A DNA stretch of 64,000 bases from Legionella cherrii (GCF_900635815.1 NZ_LR134173.1:1396001-1460000), one strand, 5' to 3'; counted from the first letter of the stretch, positions 8,876 to 18,289 are shown. Notes: generated by a model not told the origin, from the sequence alone. Made by a program: numbers and translations.

Positions 8876-9661
8876 CTACTCTTGCTGATTGTGTCTGTGA
8901 AGGAAAGCGGTAATTCTGATACTTAGTGCATCAGGAGTAAATTTAGCAGAACAAGCGAGCATTTTATTTACAATCCCGGGAATAATAAACAGTTTGTTTT
9001 TCTTGAAGCCTCGATAGGCAGTTGTAGCGATTTGTTCTGTAGATTTTATCCCAATAAAACCTCTAGCTAAAAAGCTATTTTCCATTCCCGCTTCTTTAAA
9101 AAAATCGGACTGAGTAGGACCTGGGCAGAGAATGGAAAGGGTAACTCCTGTTCCTTTTAATTCATAAGCCAGTGCTTCCGAAAAAGAGACAACATAACTT
9201 TTGGAGGCGTAATATGCTGCCATAAAGGGACCTGGTTGAAAGCCCGCAGTAGAAGCAACTTGGAGTATTTTGCCCTGGCCTTTGTGTACAAATTTTTTAG
9301 CAAAATAATAAGTAAGCATCGTCAATGTCGTCATATTGAGTTGTATCAACGAATTTAAATACTCTGCATCCATAGAGACGAAGTGACCAAGGTAACCTAT
9401 GCCTGCATTATTCACTAAACAATCAATTTCTATGTTGAGGGCCTCGACTTGCTTGAATAAATCAGCAGCTGCTCCGGGGCTACTTAGATCCAATGCAATG
9501 ACACTTACTTTGACTGAATACTTTTCCTTGATTTGCACAGCGAGTTCTTCCAATAAACGCTGATTCCGTGCGGTTAAAATTAAATCGTGACCGTGGCGTG
9601 CAAACTCAAAAGCTAACGCTTGACCAATTCCTCGTGAAGCACCAGTGATGAGAGTAATCAT
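8876..9661 (-). CDS. Short-chain dehydrogenase/reductase
   Basis: A 261-residue classical SDR. TGASRGIG at 6-13 binds NAD(P), NNAG is at 84-87, and the catalytic residues are Ser137 and the Tyr150-x3-Lys154 motif. TARN at 30-33 after strand 2 favours NADP(H). The C-terminal 'VNKMLACSAKFTPDALS..' portion is like the DltE/YqjQ-type SDRs that act on ketones or aldehydes of lipid or secondary metabolism. It is a single-gene unit between unrelated neighbours, so the substrate cannot be inferred. Cytosolic. Confidence 0.85.
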   Translation of the reverse strand: MITLITGASRGIGQALAFEFARHGHDLILTARNQRLLEELAVQIKEKYSVKVSVIALDLSSPGAAADLFKQVEALNIEIDCLVNNAGIGYLGHFVSMDAEYLNSLIQLNMTTLTMLTYYFAKKFVHKGQGKILQVASTAGFQPGPFMAAYYASKSYVVSFSEALAYELKGTGVTLSILCPGPTQSDFFKEAGMENSFLARGFIGIKSTEQIATTAYRGFKKNKLFIIPGIVNKMLACSAKFTPDALSIRITAFLHRHNQQE

Positions 9662-9776
9662 TTGTAAAAGTGAGTAGGTAGTATTCTTTTAATTATATGA
9701 CTCCTGGTGAAGGATTCAAATTCTTAAAATAGGCGTGGCGTATCGAATCCTAGTTGCAAAACTGATTGTTTAATAA

Positions 9777-9821
9777 GTATCGATTGATTTTATATGTCTC
9801 CAGATTTTAATCAATCGATAC
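9777..9821 (-). terminator. Hairpin downstream of the polytopic gene
   Basis: A perfect 13-bp inverted repeat (9777-9789 with 9809-9821, arm GTATCGATTGATT) lies 33 bases past the stop of the gene at 9854-11503. On the minus strand it is followed by A/T-rich sequence. Confidence 0.5.
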
Positions 9822-9853
9822 GTACCTCGTCGTTTAAAAAACCTCATTATTTA

Positions 9854-11503
9854 TTAATAGGAGGGGGTCAAAACTCTTCTGCTCTCTAAAGTCGGGTCAT
9901 CATTGGCCCCTTCACTCAACCGCTCATCAAAAAATCTTGGCCCACCTTGTCTGATTTTAGGATGATTAGTTTTGGGAGATTTTTCTGATGTTGGTAATAG
10001 AGCTTTATATTGAGGTGCTTCTGAAGTATCGCTTTGACCCATTTTCTCTATGGATGGCTTCTCCATCAGCGAAGAATCTTGAGTTGATTTTTTTCTATTA
10101 AAAACGGTAGGCCAAGTAAAAGCTATCGATACGAATACTAAAATGACTGGAGACAATATTGCCATGGTAACGGTTAATGCAAATTTTGCCCCCATTGCTT
10201 CTCCAAGGGTTTCGCCAACATGAATTCCGCTTCGGATGCCACCAGCAACTGAATAAGCAAGAGAATCGCCTATCAATGCACATAACTTGAGCATATTGAG
10301 GAATCCCTGCTTTAACTTTTGTGCGTCTGTTTGGTCTTCTTCTGGTGGTTGATAAATTGATTCAAATTTTTCTTTGAGATCGACATAGGTTTTCGGGTTA
10401 AAGACTTTATATACTTGTGAAAAAGTATTAACAAACATGGTTGTCGAAGTACATATCATCGCAATGACATATGCTAAAAGCGTATCGGGAGTGGCACCTA
10501 TAGCGTTAAAAAACTTATTAACCCCTGATACAGTAGTAAACCAGGTTAACGTTGCATAAACAGCTAAAAAGATCGTACTGACGAGTCCTAATAAGACACA
10601 TCGCAGAAGACCATAGGGTTTTTTATAATCTTCAATAAAAAGATTTTTAAATTTGGTATAATTTTCACGTATGCCTACCGCTTGAAACGAATAAAAAGAA
10701 ATCGCAGCGATCACCGATAATCCGATTGTAACTGCCATAACTAGAGGGTTAGAGATGAGCAGACCTGCCCCCAAAAAAGTGAGAAGTCCTACGAGACCAG
10801 CATATCCAGTAATACCGGCAGAAATGCAGGCCAACAAGGTCACCATACCAAACAATAATTTCTGACCTCTGTCGAGTATTGTTTTTTCCTGTGCATTTTC
10901 TTCAGGGGTCTTGAATGTTTTCTGTTTGCTCGGTTGAAAGCCAGCACTATCCAGCATCGCTTGCCCACGACTTAATAAACATACTATTCCGTTACATAAG
11001 GAAAGTACTATCGCTAAGCCGAGGCTAAAGCCAAAGGGAGCTCCTAAAGTACTTAATAATCCCAGGCAAAATACCATACACAGCGCCATGGAGGTAACAA
11101 CCTTACCAATGACTAAGGGCACACCTTTTATCAACCTATTTTTATTTTGCTCGGGGGTTCTTGTAAATTCTTGGCCATTCCAAGAGCAGGTAGCAATTTG
11201 TAAGACCTCTTGTTTGGATAATCTTTTTCCACCCGAAAGTATCTCTCCCCACTTAAAGGTCAGGAAACTCCAAAAATAGTGGGAAAAAGGACGTATTAGA
11301 ATATCTGTTATGCGAAGATCACCATTTAGAATGGCTTGTTGAACTTTAGCTGATTCTTTGGTGTTAAATTGATATTGGTTGAACGAGGCAATAATCCAAT
11401 CTTTTTGAGTACGAAATTTTCTTTTTAAAACCATGATGACTTCTGGTTTATAAAGAGTAGAATCGATTTGATCTTGTTCTAATATATCAATTATTTCATT
11501 CAT
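9854..11503 (-). CDS. Polytopic membrane protein, candidate effector
   Basis: A 549-residue protein with a soluble N-terminus (~125 residues), roughly eight to ten hydrophobic segments between about 130 and 470, and a polar ~75-residue C-terminal tail rich in Ser, Lys and Pro. No transporter signature (no MFS, ABC or RND motif) is seen. Legionella is known to translocate polytopic membrane effectors that insert into host membranes, and the long cytosolic tail would suit that; this is inference. AAGGA lies 9 nt upstream of the ATG. It is monocistronic. Confidence 0.45.
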   Translation of the reverse strand: MNEIIDILEQDQIDSTLYKPEVIMVLKRKFRTQKDWIIASFNQYQFNTKESAKVQQAILNGDLRITDILIRPFSHYFWSFLTFKWGEILSGGKRLSKQEVLQIATCSWNGQEFTRTPEQNKNRLIKGVPLVIGKVVTSMALCMVFCLGLLSTLGAPFGFSLGLAIVLSLCNGIVCLLSRGQAMLDSAGFQPSKQKTFKTPEENAQEKTILDRGQKLLFGMVTLLACISAGITGYAGLVGLLTFLGAGLLISNPLVMAVTIGLSVIAAISFYSFQAVGIRENYTKFKNLFIEDYKKPYGLLRCVLLGLVSTIFLAVYATLTWFTTVSGVNKFFNAIGATPDTLLAYVIAMICTSTTMFVNTFSQVYKVFNPKTYVDLKEKFESIYQPPEEDQTDAQKLKQGFLNMLKLCALIGDSLAYSVAGGIRSGIHVGETLGEAMGAKFALTVTMAILSPVILVFVSIAFTWPTVFNRKKSTQDSSLMEKPSIEKMGQSDTSEAPQYKALLPTSEKSPKTNHPKIRQGGPRFFDERLSEGANDDPTLESRRVLTPSY

Positions 11504-11684
11504 TTCGACAAATCCTTTTTTAATACAGGTTGCGTAGCTTATTTATAATTTCACAAGAATTCCATTAAATTTTTAAAAAATTAATTATCAATAGGTACGA
11601 ACCTTTATCATTTTCGTTAGAAAGGATTTGACATAGTGTCCAAGTTACATTCTAATCGTATTTTTTATCATGATATGGACAATC

Positions 11685-13055
11685 ATGGGCTTTTTGAAAT
11701 TTCTAAAACCTGCACCTTATCTTCATGAAATTCAAGATAAAACCATTGTCAAACAGCAGTATCGGTATTGGCGTATTCGTACTTTTTATGCAATGTATAT
11801 AGGGTATGCTTTGTTTTATTTTACGCGCAAAAGTTTTACCTTCGCGATGCCTGCATTACAAAGTACTTTGGGGATGTCCAAAACAGAACTGGGAATGATT
11901 GCAAGTATTTTGAGTTTAAGTTATGGCATCAGCAAATTTTTGAGTGGAATTCTCGGTGATAAGTCAAACCCTCGTTATTTAATGGCGATTGGACTCATTT
12001 TGACAGGTATTTGTAATATCTTGTTTGGATTGTCTTCTACCTGGTGGTTATTTGCTATTTTTTGGGGATTGAATGGTTGGTTTCAAGGCTGGGGATGGCC
12101 AGGATGTACTAAATTATTGACCCATTGGTATTCTCAATCCGAACGTGGCCGTTGGTGGAGTATTTGGAATACATCACATAACGTTGGTGGTGCATTAATT
12201 CCATTGATTGTTGCTGTATGTGCGCAGTATTTCGGCTGGCGTTCAGCCATGTATGTGCCTGGAATCATCTGCATTTTAGGCGGTATTTTTTTAATCAATC
12301 GTTTAAGGGATACCCCGCAATCGCTTGGTTTACCTGCGATAGAGGAATATCGAGAAGATTTTTCTGGTTCATCAAGCCACCACCCAGAAAAAACAGAACT
12401 TTCAGTCAAAGAAATTCTTTGGAATTATGTGTTAAGTAATCCTTATATTTGGATATTGTCCATTTCTTATTTGTTTATTTATATTGTTCGCACGGCACTG
12501 AATGACTGGAGCATGTTGTATTTAACGGAAGTGAAGGACTATTCCTTAATCACAGCAGGTAGTTGTATCATCTGGTTTGAGGTTGGTGGCTTTTTCGGAA
12601 ATCTGGTTGCCGGCTGGCTTTCTGATAAAGTATATCAAGGTAAACGCAACCCGATTAATATTCTCTTTACTGCAGGGGTATTTGTCACTTTGTTGTTATT
12701 TTCATTGACCAAGGCATATACCCCATTTCTCGACTCATTATTTCTCTTTTTCTTTGGTTTTTTTATCTTTGGTCCCCAAATGATGATTGGTATGGCCTGT
12801 GCGGAGTTAACCCATAAAAAAGCAGCGGCAACTTCAACCGGCTTTGCGGGATTTTTTGCCTATTGTTTAGGTGCTGTCCTGGCTGGTGCTCCTTTGGGTG
12901 CAATTATTAAAAACTACGGCTGGGATAATTTCTTCCTTACATTATTTATTTGCTGCCTGATTCCATTTTTTATGATGCTGCCACTCTGGCACGTGAAATC
13001 ACATCCAAGAGTTCGTAAATCAGACTTTTCAGGAACATCTGAGTTTGCTTCGTGA
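11685..13055 (+). CDS. UhpC/GlpT-type organophosphate MFS protein
   Basis: A 456-residue, 12-helix member of the organophosphate:phosphate antiporter branch of the major facilitator superfamily. The YIGYALFYFTRKSF region in helix 1 and the GWGWPGCTKLLTHWY segment are typical of UhpC, UhpT and GlpT. The start at 11685 is preferred over 11670 because GGAC lies 5 nt before it. It is expected in the inner membrane, exchanging a phosphorylated sugar or glycerol-3-phosphate for phosphate. Without a UhpAB pair nearby, a transporter role is likelier than a sensor. The exact substrate is unknown. Confidence 0.8.
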   Translation: MGFLKFLKPAPYLHEIQDKTIVKQQYRYWRIRTFYAMYIGYALFYFTRKSFTFAMPALQSTLGMSKTELGMIASILSLSYGISKFLSGILGDKSNPRYLMAIGLILTGICNILFGLSSTWWLFAIFWGLNGWFQGWGWPGCTKLLTHWYSQSERGRWWSIWNTSHNVGGALIPLIVAVCAQYFGWRSAMYVPGIICILGGIFLINRLRDTPQSLGLPAIEEYREDFSGSSSHHPEKTELSVKEILWNYVLSNPYIWILSISYLFIYIVRTALNDWSMLYLTEVKDYSLITAGSCIIWFEVGGFFGNLVAGWLSDKVYQGKRNPINILFTAGVFVTLLLFSLTKAYTPFLDSLFLFFFGFFIFGPQMMIGMACAELTHKKAAATSTGFAGFFAYCLGAVLAGAPLGAIIKNYGWDNFFLTLFICCLIPFFMMLPLWHVKSHPRVRKSDFSGTSEFAS

Positions 13056-13104
13056 GGCGCCTGCCAAGGTGAGCCAACACCAATAAAGGATGGTGTAAGT
13101 AAAT

Positions 13105-13212
13105 GTAGGCTGGGTCGAAAAGCCCAGCATCTTCAACTCATCCAATTGGTAATGTTCAAGAGAAATCTATTAGAGAATAGAAATCATCGCTGGGCTTTTC
13201 AGCCCAGCCTAC
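13105..13212. repeat. Nested inverted repeat 'GCTGGGC..GCCCAGC'
   Basis: Two 24-bp arms (13105-13128 and 13189-13212) are inverted copies of each other with a two-base swap. Each arm is itself a small hairpin (GCTGGG...CCCAGC). The same core recurs at 19035-19052. It lies 50 bases after the transporter gene, so it may serve as its terminator, but the nested symmetry suggests a dispersed palindromic repeat. Confidence 0.6.
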
Positions 13213-13339
13213 GTTAAACCAAGACTAATTCATTCTGGGCGACTTAATTAAAAGACGGCGCCTAAGGCCTTGTTTATTGCCTTCATTTTGACCAAATATG
13301 CTACAATTATTTCATTATTTATAAAAACAGGTATGAATC

Positions 13340-15757
13340 ATGTATATTAAACAAGAAGTAAGGAAATCGAAACAAGCAGAATCATCACCAGCCAATCAAT
13401 TCTTTGAAGTTGACCTTATTAAAAATACAGTAAATTTAATGTCAGGGTATGTTTCTTCGGCTCAAGCAGCAATTACCATGCGAAAAGTTACAGTAGACCC
13501 AAACAAATTATTAGCAGATGTTGGGATGGAATTTGATAGCATGGACGACCCAATTTTAAGAGCAAACTTTTTGTTTAAAGCGATGCTGCTTGGAAATTTT
13601 CATAAGCTTATTGTACTTAAAAATAGTTCTAAGCTTGAGCCGCTTACGTTAATCAGCTCTTTGAATGAGGCGGGAATTAAACTATTAGATGAAAAAAGTT
13701 TACATGAACTAGAAAAAATTATTAAGAAAGCTACCAACATACGGATCGAAAAAATTTTAGGTACTGATGTCAGTAAACCAGCTCGCTATGTACTCGCTAT
13801 CCAGTGCCCAGGTGAAGACAATTTTGAACTAGAAATTGCCGATATAGGCCGCTTAGGATTAATGGTTAAGCAAATCATCACACCCAAACTGGCAATGCCC
13901 TATGCAGATTGGGACGATGAGGTCGAAATGGGGGAGTATCGAAAAATTTTTTTAAAAGAATACAATCTCAGTGGGTTTCAAACTATTTTTAATGGTCATT
14001 TTTCTATTTCGTCTCAGCACCCACGATTTTATATGGAAAATAGTGATGAAGAAAAAAAACTTCTCTCTGCATATGGTAATCTCGAAATTGCCTATTATTT
14101 GCTGACTCAAGAAAATGTGACTGACGAGGATTACGATACAGCAAAACAATTTTTTGCCAAAGCGGTTTTTGCGTTTAATAAATTTTATTTTTCTGGTGGC
14201 AATGTCAGTATGCATTTGGCATACATCGTCTCTCCGATGTTGGCAACGATGAATTTGCTGGCCAGCAGAGAAAAAAACCAGAATACAGTTGAATGCATTA
14301 AAATTTTGGAAGCAGCGAGTATTTTCCATGATGTTTTTTTAGAGAAAATGAAAGAAATTTATAAAGATAAATTTGGACAAGTTAGCTTTGACTTTCTAAA
14401 CGAATCAGCCAAACTGGAACAATTATGCCAAGAGGTGGTAAATCAGATTAAAAGTTCTCAATCAGCATCATTGGCTAATATGTTTTTTAACGCCAAAAAT
14501 ATATCTCTGGGAATGAAATGCAATCTTTTGGATGGGTTGCAGCTAACCAATGAAGAAAGACAAAAGATACTGCAAAATTTAGCGATACAAGCGGATGCAT
14601 TGTGGTATCAAGCGGACATTAAAGAAAAAAGGTTAATGATTTTAAAAGTGTACCAACCCTTAATTGAGTTAATGAATAAAAAAGAACTGGAATCGTTACT
14701 TAACTCATCAGAGGCTTCAATCGAAATCAAGACAATGATTTGCCGAAATTTAGTTGGTAGAACCGATATGACTGACGTTAAGGCAGTAGATCATTTAATA
14801 AAACTTATTAATGATTTTCGTATTACTCTTAAAGAAACGAAATTAGACGAAAACAATTTAAAAGATAAAGAGGAACTATGCGGTATTCTGCATCATTTAT
14901 TAGCGATTCAGATGAATTTTGATTGTGGATTCGAGGAGGTAGTTTTAACTGATGAGTATTTAGATAAATTAATTGTTCAATGGAGTCAATTTCCAAACGA
15001 CAAGAAACAAGAAAAAAAACAAGAAGAATCCATTGAGAAAAAAGAACAAAGGCCGGGACTGTTTTCCCAAACTGAATATCAGCGGGTGCAGCTACAACAA
15101 ATCCAAAAAGAAAAAGCGATTAAATATTATTTAGAAACTGTACCCCCTATGTTAGATAAGTTATCTACGCAAGTAGTACAAACTCAAGGTTTACTTTCAA
15201 AATTAAAAGAAACCATGGCTCATGTAATAGATAAAGAAGAATTTCATTCAACCTATTTTCCAGATAAGGAGGATAAAGAGCAACTCGAATCACCGTTAAT
15301 TACAAACGTTAATTCATGCCTTGGGATGCTTAAAGAGTTAGAAGACATGTTTAAAAAAAATCATGATATTATCATGGAGCTAAAAAGAAAAAATCATCCC
15401 CAGGCAGATGATCGATATGATCCATTGCACGAGAATGTGCAACAAATAATTGCCGCCGCAAAGTCAAGTACTACTTATAATCTTGACGTTCAAGTGATTA
15501 AGCTTGAGAAACTGTTTGCTAAAGCGAATGAGCAATTTAGACAATTGTCTACCGAATTGGGTGTGAAAAATAGATCACTCAAAGACATCTACAATGATTC
15601 TTTAAAACCGGCTGAGAAAACTTATTTAGAAATGGAAAAACTCGCTGGCGAATATTTAGAATTAGCTAAAAAATTAGATGCTATTGTGGAAGATAGTATA
15701 CAAAAAGTAAATAATCAGGAATATTATCCTATACAACAGATTCCGTCGCAAAACTAA
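13340..15757 (+). CDS. Large helical/coiled-coil protein, candidate effector
   Basis: An 805-residue soluble protein of unknown family. The N-terminal ~220 residues mix strand and helix. Residues ~225-540 look like helical repeats. A Lys/Glu/Gln-rich linker sits near 555-580, and ~590-800 are long coiled-coil-type helices. No signal peptide, membrane segment or enzymatic motif is visible. Size, Lys/Glu richness and isolation resemble Legionella effectors, but nothing in the sequence proves translocation. AGG lies 8 nt before the ATG. Confidence 0.45.
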   Translation: MYIKQEVRKSKQAESSPANQFFEVDLIKNTVNLMSGYVSSAQAAITMRKVTVDPNKLLADVGMEFDSMDDPILRANFLFKAMLLGNFHKLIVLKNSSKLEPLTLISSLNEAGIKLLDEKSLHELEKIIKKATNIRIEKILGTDVSKPARYVLAIQCPGEDNFELEIADIGRLGLMVKQIITPKLAMPYADWDDEVEMGEYRKIFLKEYNLSGFQTIFNGHFSISSQHPRFYMENSDEEKKLLSAYGNLEIAYYLLTQENVTDEDYDTAKQFFAKAVFAFNKFYFSGGNVSMHLAYIVSPMLATMNLLASREKNQNTVECIKILEAASIFHDVFLEKMKEIYKDKFGQVSFDFLNESAKLEQLCQEVVNQIKSSQSASLANMFFNAKNISLGMKCNLLDGLQLTNEERQKILQNLAIQADALWYQADIKEKRLMILKVYQPLIELMNKKELESLLNSSEASIEIKTMICRNLVGRTDMTDVKAVDHLIKLINDFRITLKETKLDENNLKDKEELCGILHHLLAIQMNFDCGFEEVVLTDEYLDKLIVQWSQFPNDKKQEKKQEESIEKKEQRPGLFSQTEYQRVQLQQIQKEKAIKYYLETVPPMLDKLSTQVVQTQGLLSKLKETMAHVIDKEEFHSTYFPDKEDKEQLESPLITNVNSCLGMLKELEDMFKKNHDIIMELKRKNHPQADDRYDPLHENVQQIIAAAKSSTTYNLDVQVIKLEKLFAKANEQFRQLSTELGVKNRSLKDIYNDSLKPAEKTYLEMEKLAGEYLELAKKLDAIVEDSIQKVNNQEYYPIQQIPSQN

Positions 15758-15786
15758 TTACAGAGGCTTTGTGGTTCTAATGTAAT

Positions 15787-15847
15787 GAACCATCATACCG
15801 ACTAAGTTGGTAATTTATAGTAACCAGCATAGTCGGTGGGATGGTTC
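15787..15847. terminator. Inverted repeat between convergent genes
   Basis: Arms 15787-15804 and 15830-15847 (GAACCATC..CCGACTA / TAGTCGG..GATGGTTC) pair over about 17 bp with one internal mismatch. It sits between the convergent 805-residue gene and the gene ending at 15849, so it probably ends both transcripts. Confidence 0.6.
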
Positions 15848-15848
15848 A

Positions 15849-16367
15849 CTACATGACAATGGATAAATACAGTTCGTATTGACCATGGGTATTGGAGAGT
15901 AAGAATTTTTGAGTTGTGTTGATATCCCAAGTCGCTGGTGCTGATTTTTGATTAGGTACACTCCATTGCGAATGTAAAATTCCTTTTTCATTTTTTAATT
16001 CAATACGAATTGATCCAATAATATCATCTGGATTTAAAGGTTTTGAGTCTTGATCCATCAGAGATACAATCAAAATAACTTTTTCTTCGTTTTTGATGGG
16101 TTCAGACCATAGAGGAGTTGACTTAAGAGTATTGATTTTTGATGGTGGCAAATGAAGTGGAAACTCTGGGATGCGAATATATTTCATTGGCTGTTTGGCT
16201 CGTAATACACTGATATCAAAATATAAATCATCACCCAACCACTCTCCCTTTTTTATCATTTTAATTTGATTCAAGATAAGCTTAGGAGATAGCTCCTGAT
16301 CATTCACTGCGAAAGCCATGGATGAGAAACAAAAAACAACAAGTACACACCAACGTAGCCATTTCAT
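15849..16367 (-). CDS. Secreted protein of unknown function, C2-like core
   Basis: A 172-residue protein. The start at 16367 is chosen because CAGGAG lies 8 nt before it and a signal peptide follows at once (cleavage after MAFA at about residue 20). The mature protein is strand-rich. A VILIVSLMDQDSKPL segment followed by DDIIGSIRIEL recalls the Asp-rich loop of C2 domains, but this is only a visual likeness. It is presumably periplasmic or exported by the type II system. No partner gene is adjacent. Confidence 0.5.
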   Translation of the reverse strand: MKWLRWCVLVVFCFSSMAFAVNDQELSPKLILNQIKMIKKGEWLGDDLYFDISVLRAKQPMKYIRIPEFPLHLPPSKINTLKSTPLWSEPIKNEEKVILIVSLMDQDSKPLNPDDIIGSIRIELKNEKGILHSQWSVPNQKSAPATWDINTTQKFLLSNTHGQYELYLSIVM

Positions 16368-16827
16368 TTGCTGACTCCTGTCAATAATTTTTTGCATACC
16401 CATAACCATTTGTAGGGGCTGCTTATATTCAGTATGGTATAAACCAGTAATAATGGCTATAAATCAATATCCGATCACATAATAAATAATAAAAACACCT
16501 TAAGCATTAGCGTTTGGGGGTAATTGGCGACGGCGTGATTAATATAAAAATTAAGCATGGATAGGGCTCGTTGCAAAAAAAACGAGATGCGCAGAGTGGT
16601 GAATCGAGTCATTTCCCTGATGTGGATTAAATGGACATGTTAAGAAAATCCGATTTTTTTACATAATGAAGCTGCACAAGCAAGCGTAGTACGGATGAAG
16701 TGAAACGAGATTCCGTGATCTTTGAAGCCCAATATCCCGGATTACGGCTGCACCTGCATCCGGGCTGCGCTTGCTGTCGAATCTAAACTAAGGTTAGAAT
16801 TAATATTAAACAGTTGTAGTAATTATT
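16368..16827. other. Intergenic with repeat copy A
   Basis: 460 bases. It contains a small hairpin at 16567-16586 (CTCGTT / AACGAG) and the ~97-bp palindromic repeat at 16679-16775 described separately. No gene is supported. Confidence 0.5.
16679..16775. repeat. Palindromic dispersed repeat, copy A
   Basis: A ~97-bp imperfect palindrome opening with AGCAAGCGTAG and closing with a near-complement (CTGCGCTTGCT), with the interior CGGATGAAG / CATCCGGG also complementary. Copy B at 17340-17434 matches it over its length in the same orientation, so the two copies bracket the gene at 16828-17316. Confidence 0.7.
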
Positions 16828-17316
16828 ATGACCAGAATTTATATATTTGGACCCTCTTGTAGTGGAAAATCAACCCTTAGCATAGAATTAAAAAACATAT
16901 TTGGCGATGAATGTGAGTACATTGATCGTGACGACCTTATAGAGCAAAAAATATGTCCAGAAGAGATGGCAGACCTTACTGTGGATGAAATAGTCAAGGA
17001 TATTGAAAAAACAGTTATAGTTGATTCGCAGATTCCTTGGCGAGAGAAAAAGGATGGTGAGCTTTTTTTTCTCCTTTTTCCACCGCTTCAAATTCTTTTA
17101 GCGCGTAATGAGAAAAGAAATGAAAACCTCAACCGCGCTCGATCACGTTCAGAAATCTGCAAACAATTTGTAATCGAGACTTATGAAGCATTAGATAAAA
17201 TATCAAAAGAACAGTTCGATGCTGTTTTTGATTCATCGTATGTCACAATATACGAAATAGCGGATGAAATTGTACAAATTATCCAAAATAAAAAACGTAT
17301 ATCAAATATTATCTAA
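16828..17316 (+). CDS. P-loop kinase-like NTPase
   Basis: A 162-residue cytosolic protein with a clear Walker A motif (GPSCSGKST, 8-16) directly after the first strand. A DRDD acidic segment at 33-36 lies where small kinases hold substrate, and a lid-like Arg-rich stretch (NLNRARSRSE) is at about 108-117. The size and layout resemble shikimate/adenylate-kinase-like or dephospho-CoA-kinase-like P-loop proteins, but the substrate is not identifiable. The gene stands alone between two direct copies of a palindromic repeat, which suggests it moved as a unit or was captured between repeats. Confidence 0.55.
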   Translation: MTRIYIFGPSCSGKSTLSIELKNIFGDECEYIDRDDLIEQKICPEEMADLTVDEIVKDIEKTVIVDSQIPWREKKDGELFFLLFPPLQILLARNEKRNENLNRARSRSEICKQFVIETYEALDKISKEQFDAVFDSSYVTIYEIADEIVQIIQNKKRISNII

Positions 17317-17339
17317 TGATTCATAAAACAAGTTAATAC

Positions 17340-17434
17340 AGCAAGCGTAGCCCGAATGAAGTGCAGCGAGATCCCTGATCTTTGAAGCCCAAAAGCCCGG
17401 ATTAGAGCTGTACTCGCCTCCGGGATATGCTAGT
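17340..17434. repeat. Palindromic dispersed repeat, copy B
   Basis: A second copy of the 16679-16775 repeat. It begins AGCAAGCGTAGCCCG and shares the TGATCTTTGAAGCCCAA block and the CCCGGATTA centre. Its right arm has drifted more (CCGGGATATGCTAG), so it folds less well. Confidence 0.7.
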
Positions 17435-17444
17435 TTGTTCCAAT

Positions 17445-17762
17445 TTATTGGGGATTTTGTCCAGGAGAAGCGAATCCATTGTGGTCAAAATGGATGGAGC
17501 AAGCATAACGATATGCTGATTTTTTAGGAACTTCTTTTCCATTCCTAGTCATATCGACATTGGTATAACGACAAAGAATGCTTTTTCCCTTACGATATAA
17601 ATGCCCTGCAGCCCCTTCTTCTTGCACCTTAGAACCTGTGAGTTCATTGTAGAGTTTTTTTGCCTGCTTACCATGGATATTAAATTGCATGGCATAGGAT
17701 GTTGATATGCTGAAAAGGTAAATTGAAGTAAAAAAGAAGACAACTTTTGCTAAAAATTTCAT
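17445..17762 (-). CDS. Small exported protein, unknown
   Basis: A 105-residue protein. The start at 17762 is preferred because GGGAGAG lies just upstream and a signal peptide follows (about 25 residues, ending SYA). The mature part is basic, with two cysteines (in ILCRYT and YACSIHF contexts) that could form one disulfide. No family is recognised. It lies 90 bases downstream of trxC on the same strand, so it could be co-transcribed with it. Confidence 0.5.
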   Translation of the reverse strand: MKFLAKVVFFFTSIYLFSISTSYAMQFNIHGKQAKKLYNELTGSKVQEEGAAGHLYRKGKSILCRYTNVDMTRNGKEVPKKSAYRYACSIHFDHNGFASPGQNPQ

Positions 17763-17851
17763 ACTAACTCTCCCTTTATTTGCACTGCGTATTTGGATAA
17801 GCTCATGTTCCATGAGCATGATCCATTATATGATGATTTTAGACCTCATAC

Positions 17852-18289
17852 TCAATCCAGGTGTTTGTTTACCCACTTTACTAAATCTTGTGAACTTATG
17901 ACACCGGCATTTCTCGCAATTTCTTTGCCGTGACGGAAAAGAACGAGCATGGGGATACTCTGAATCGTAAAGCGTGAGGCTAGATAGGGTTGTGCTTCAG
18001 TATCAACTTTGGCGAGCCTTACCCTGGGTTCCAGAAGGCGTGCTGCAGATTCGAATTGTGGTGCCATCATTTTGCATGGGCCACACCATTGAGCCCAAAA
18101 ATCAATCAGCACAGGGATATCATTCCGTTCGATATGGCGATCAAATTGATCCTGTTGCAAACTTATCGGTTTACCATTAAAAAGCGACTGTTGGCACTTT
18201 CCACAATTTGGATGTTGACTCAAACGCGAGGAAGGTACTCGGTTAATTGTATTACAATGAGGACAAACAACATGCAAACTTGTATTCAT
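17852..18289 (-). CDS. trxC: Thioredoxin 2 (TrxC)
   Basis: A 145-residue cytosolic disulfide reductase. The N-terminal zinc-binding module is present with Cys9, Cys12, Cys29 and Cys32. The thioredoxin domain has the active site WCGPC at 68-72 and the cis-Pro (IQSIPML) that follows it. The zinc module separates TrxC from TrxA; in E. coli trxC is induced by OxyR, but no operator can be read here. Length matches the family (~140). Confidence 0.95.
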   Translation of the reverse strand: MNTSLHVVCPHCNTINRVPSSRLSQHPNCGKCQQSLFNGKPISLQQDQFDRHIERNDIPVLIDFWAQWCGPCKMMAPQFESAARLLEPRVRLAKVDTEAQPYLASRFTIQSIPMLVLFRHGKEIARNAGVISSQDLVKWVNKHLD

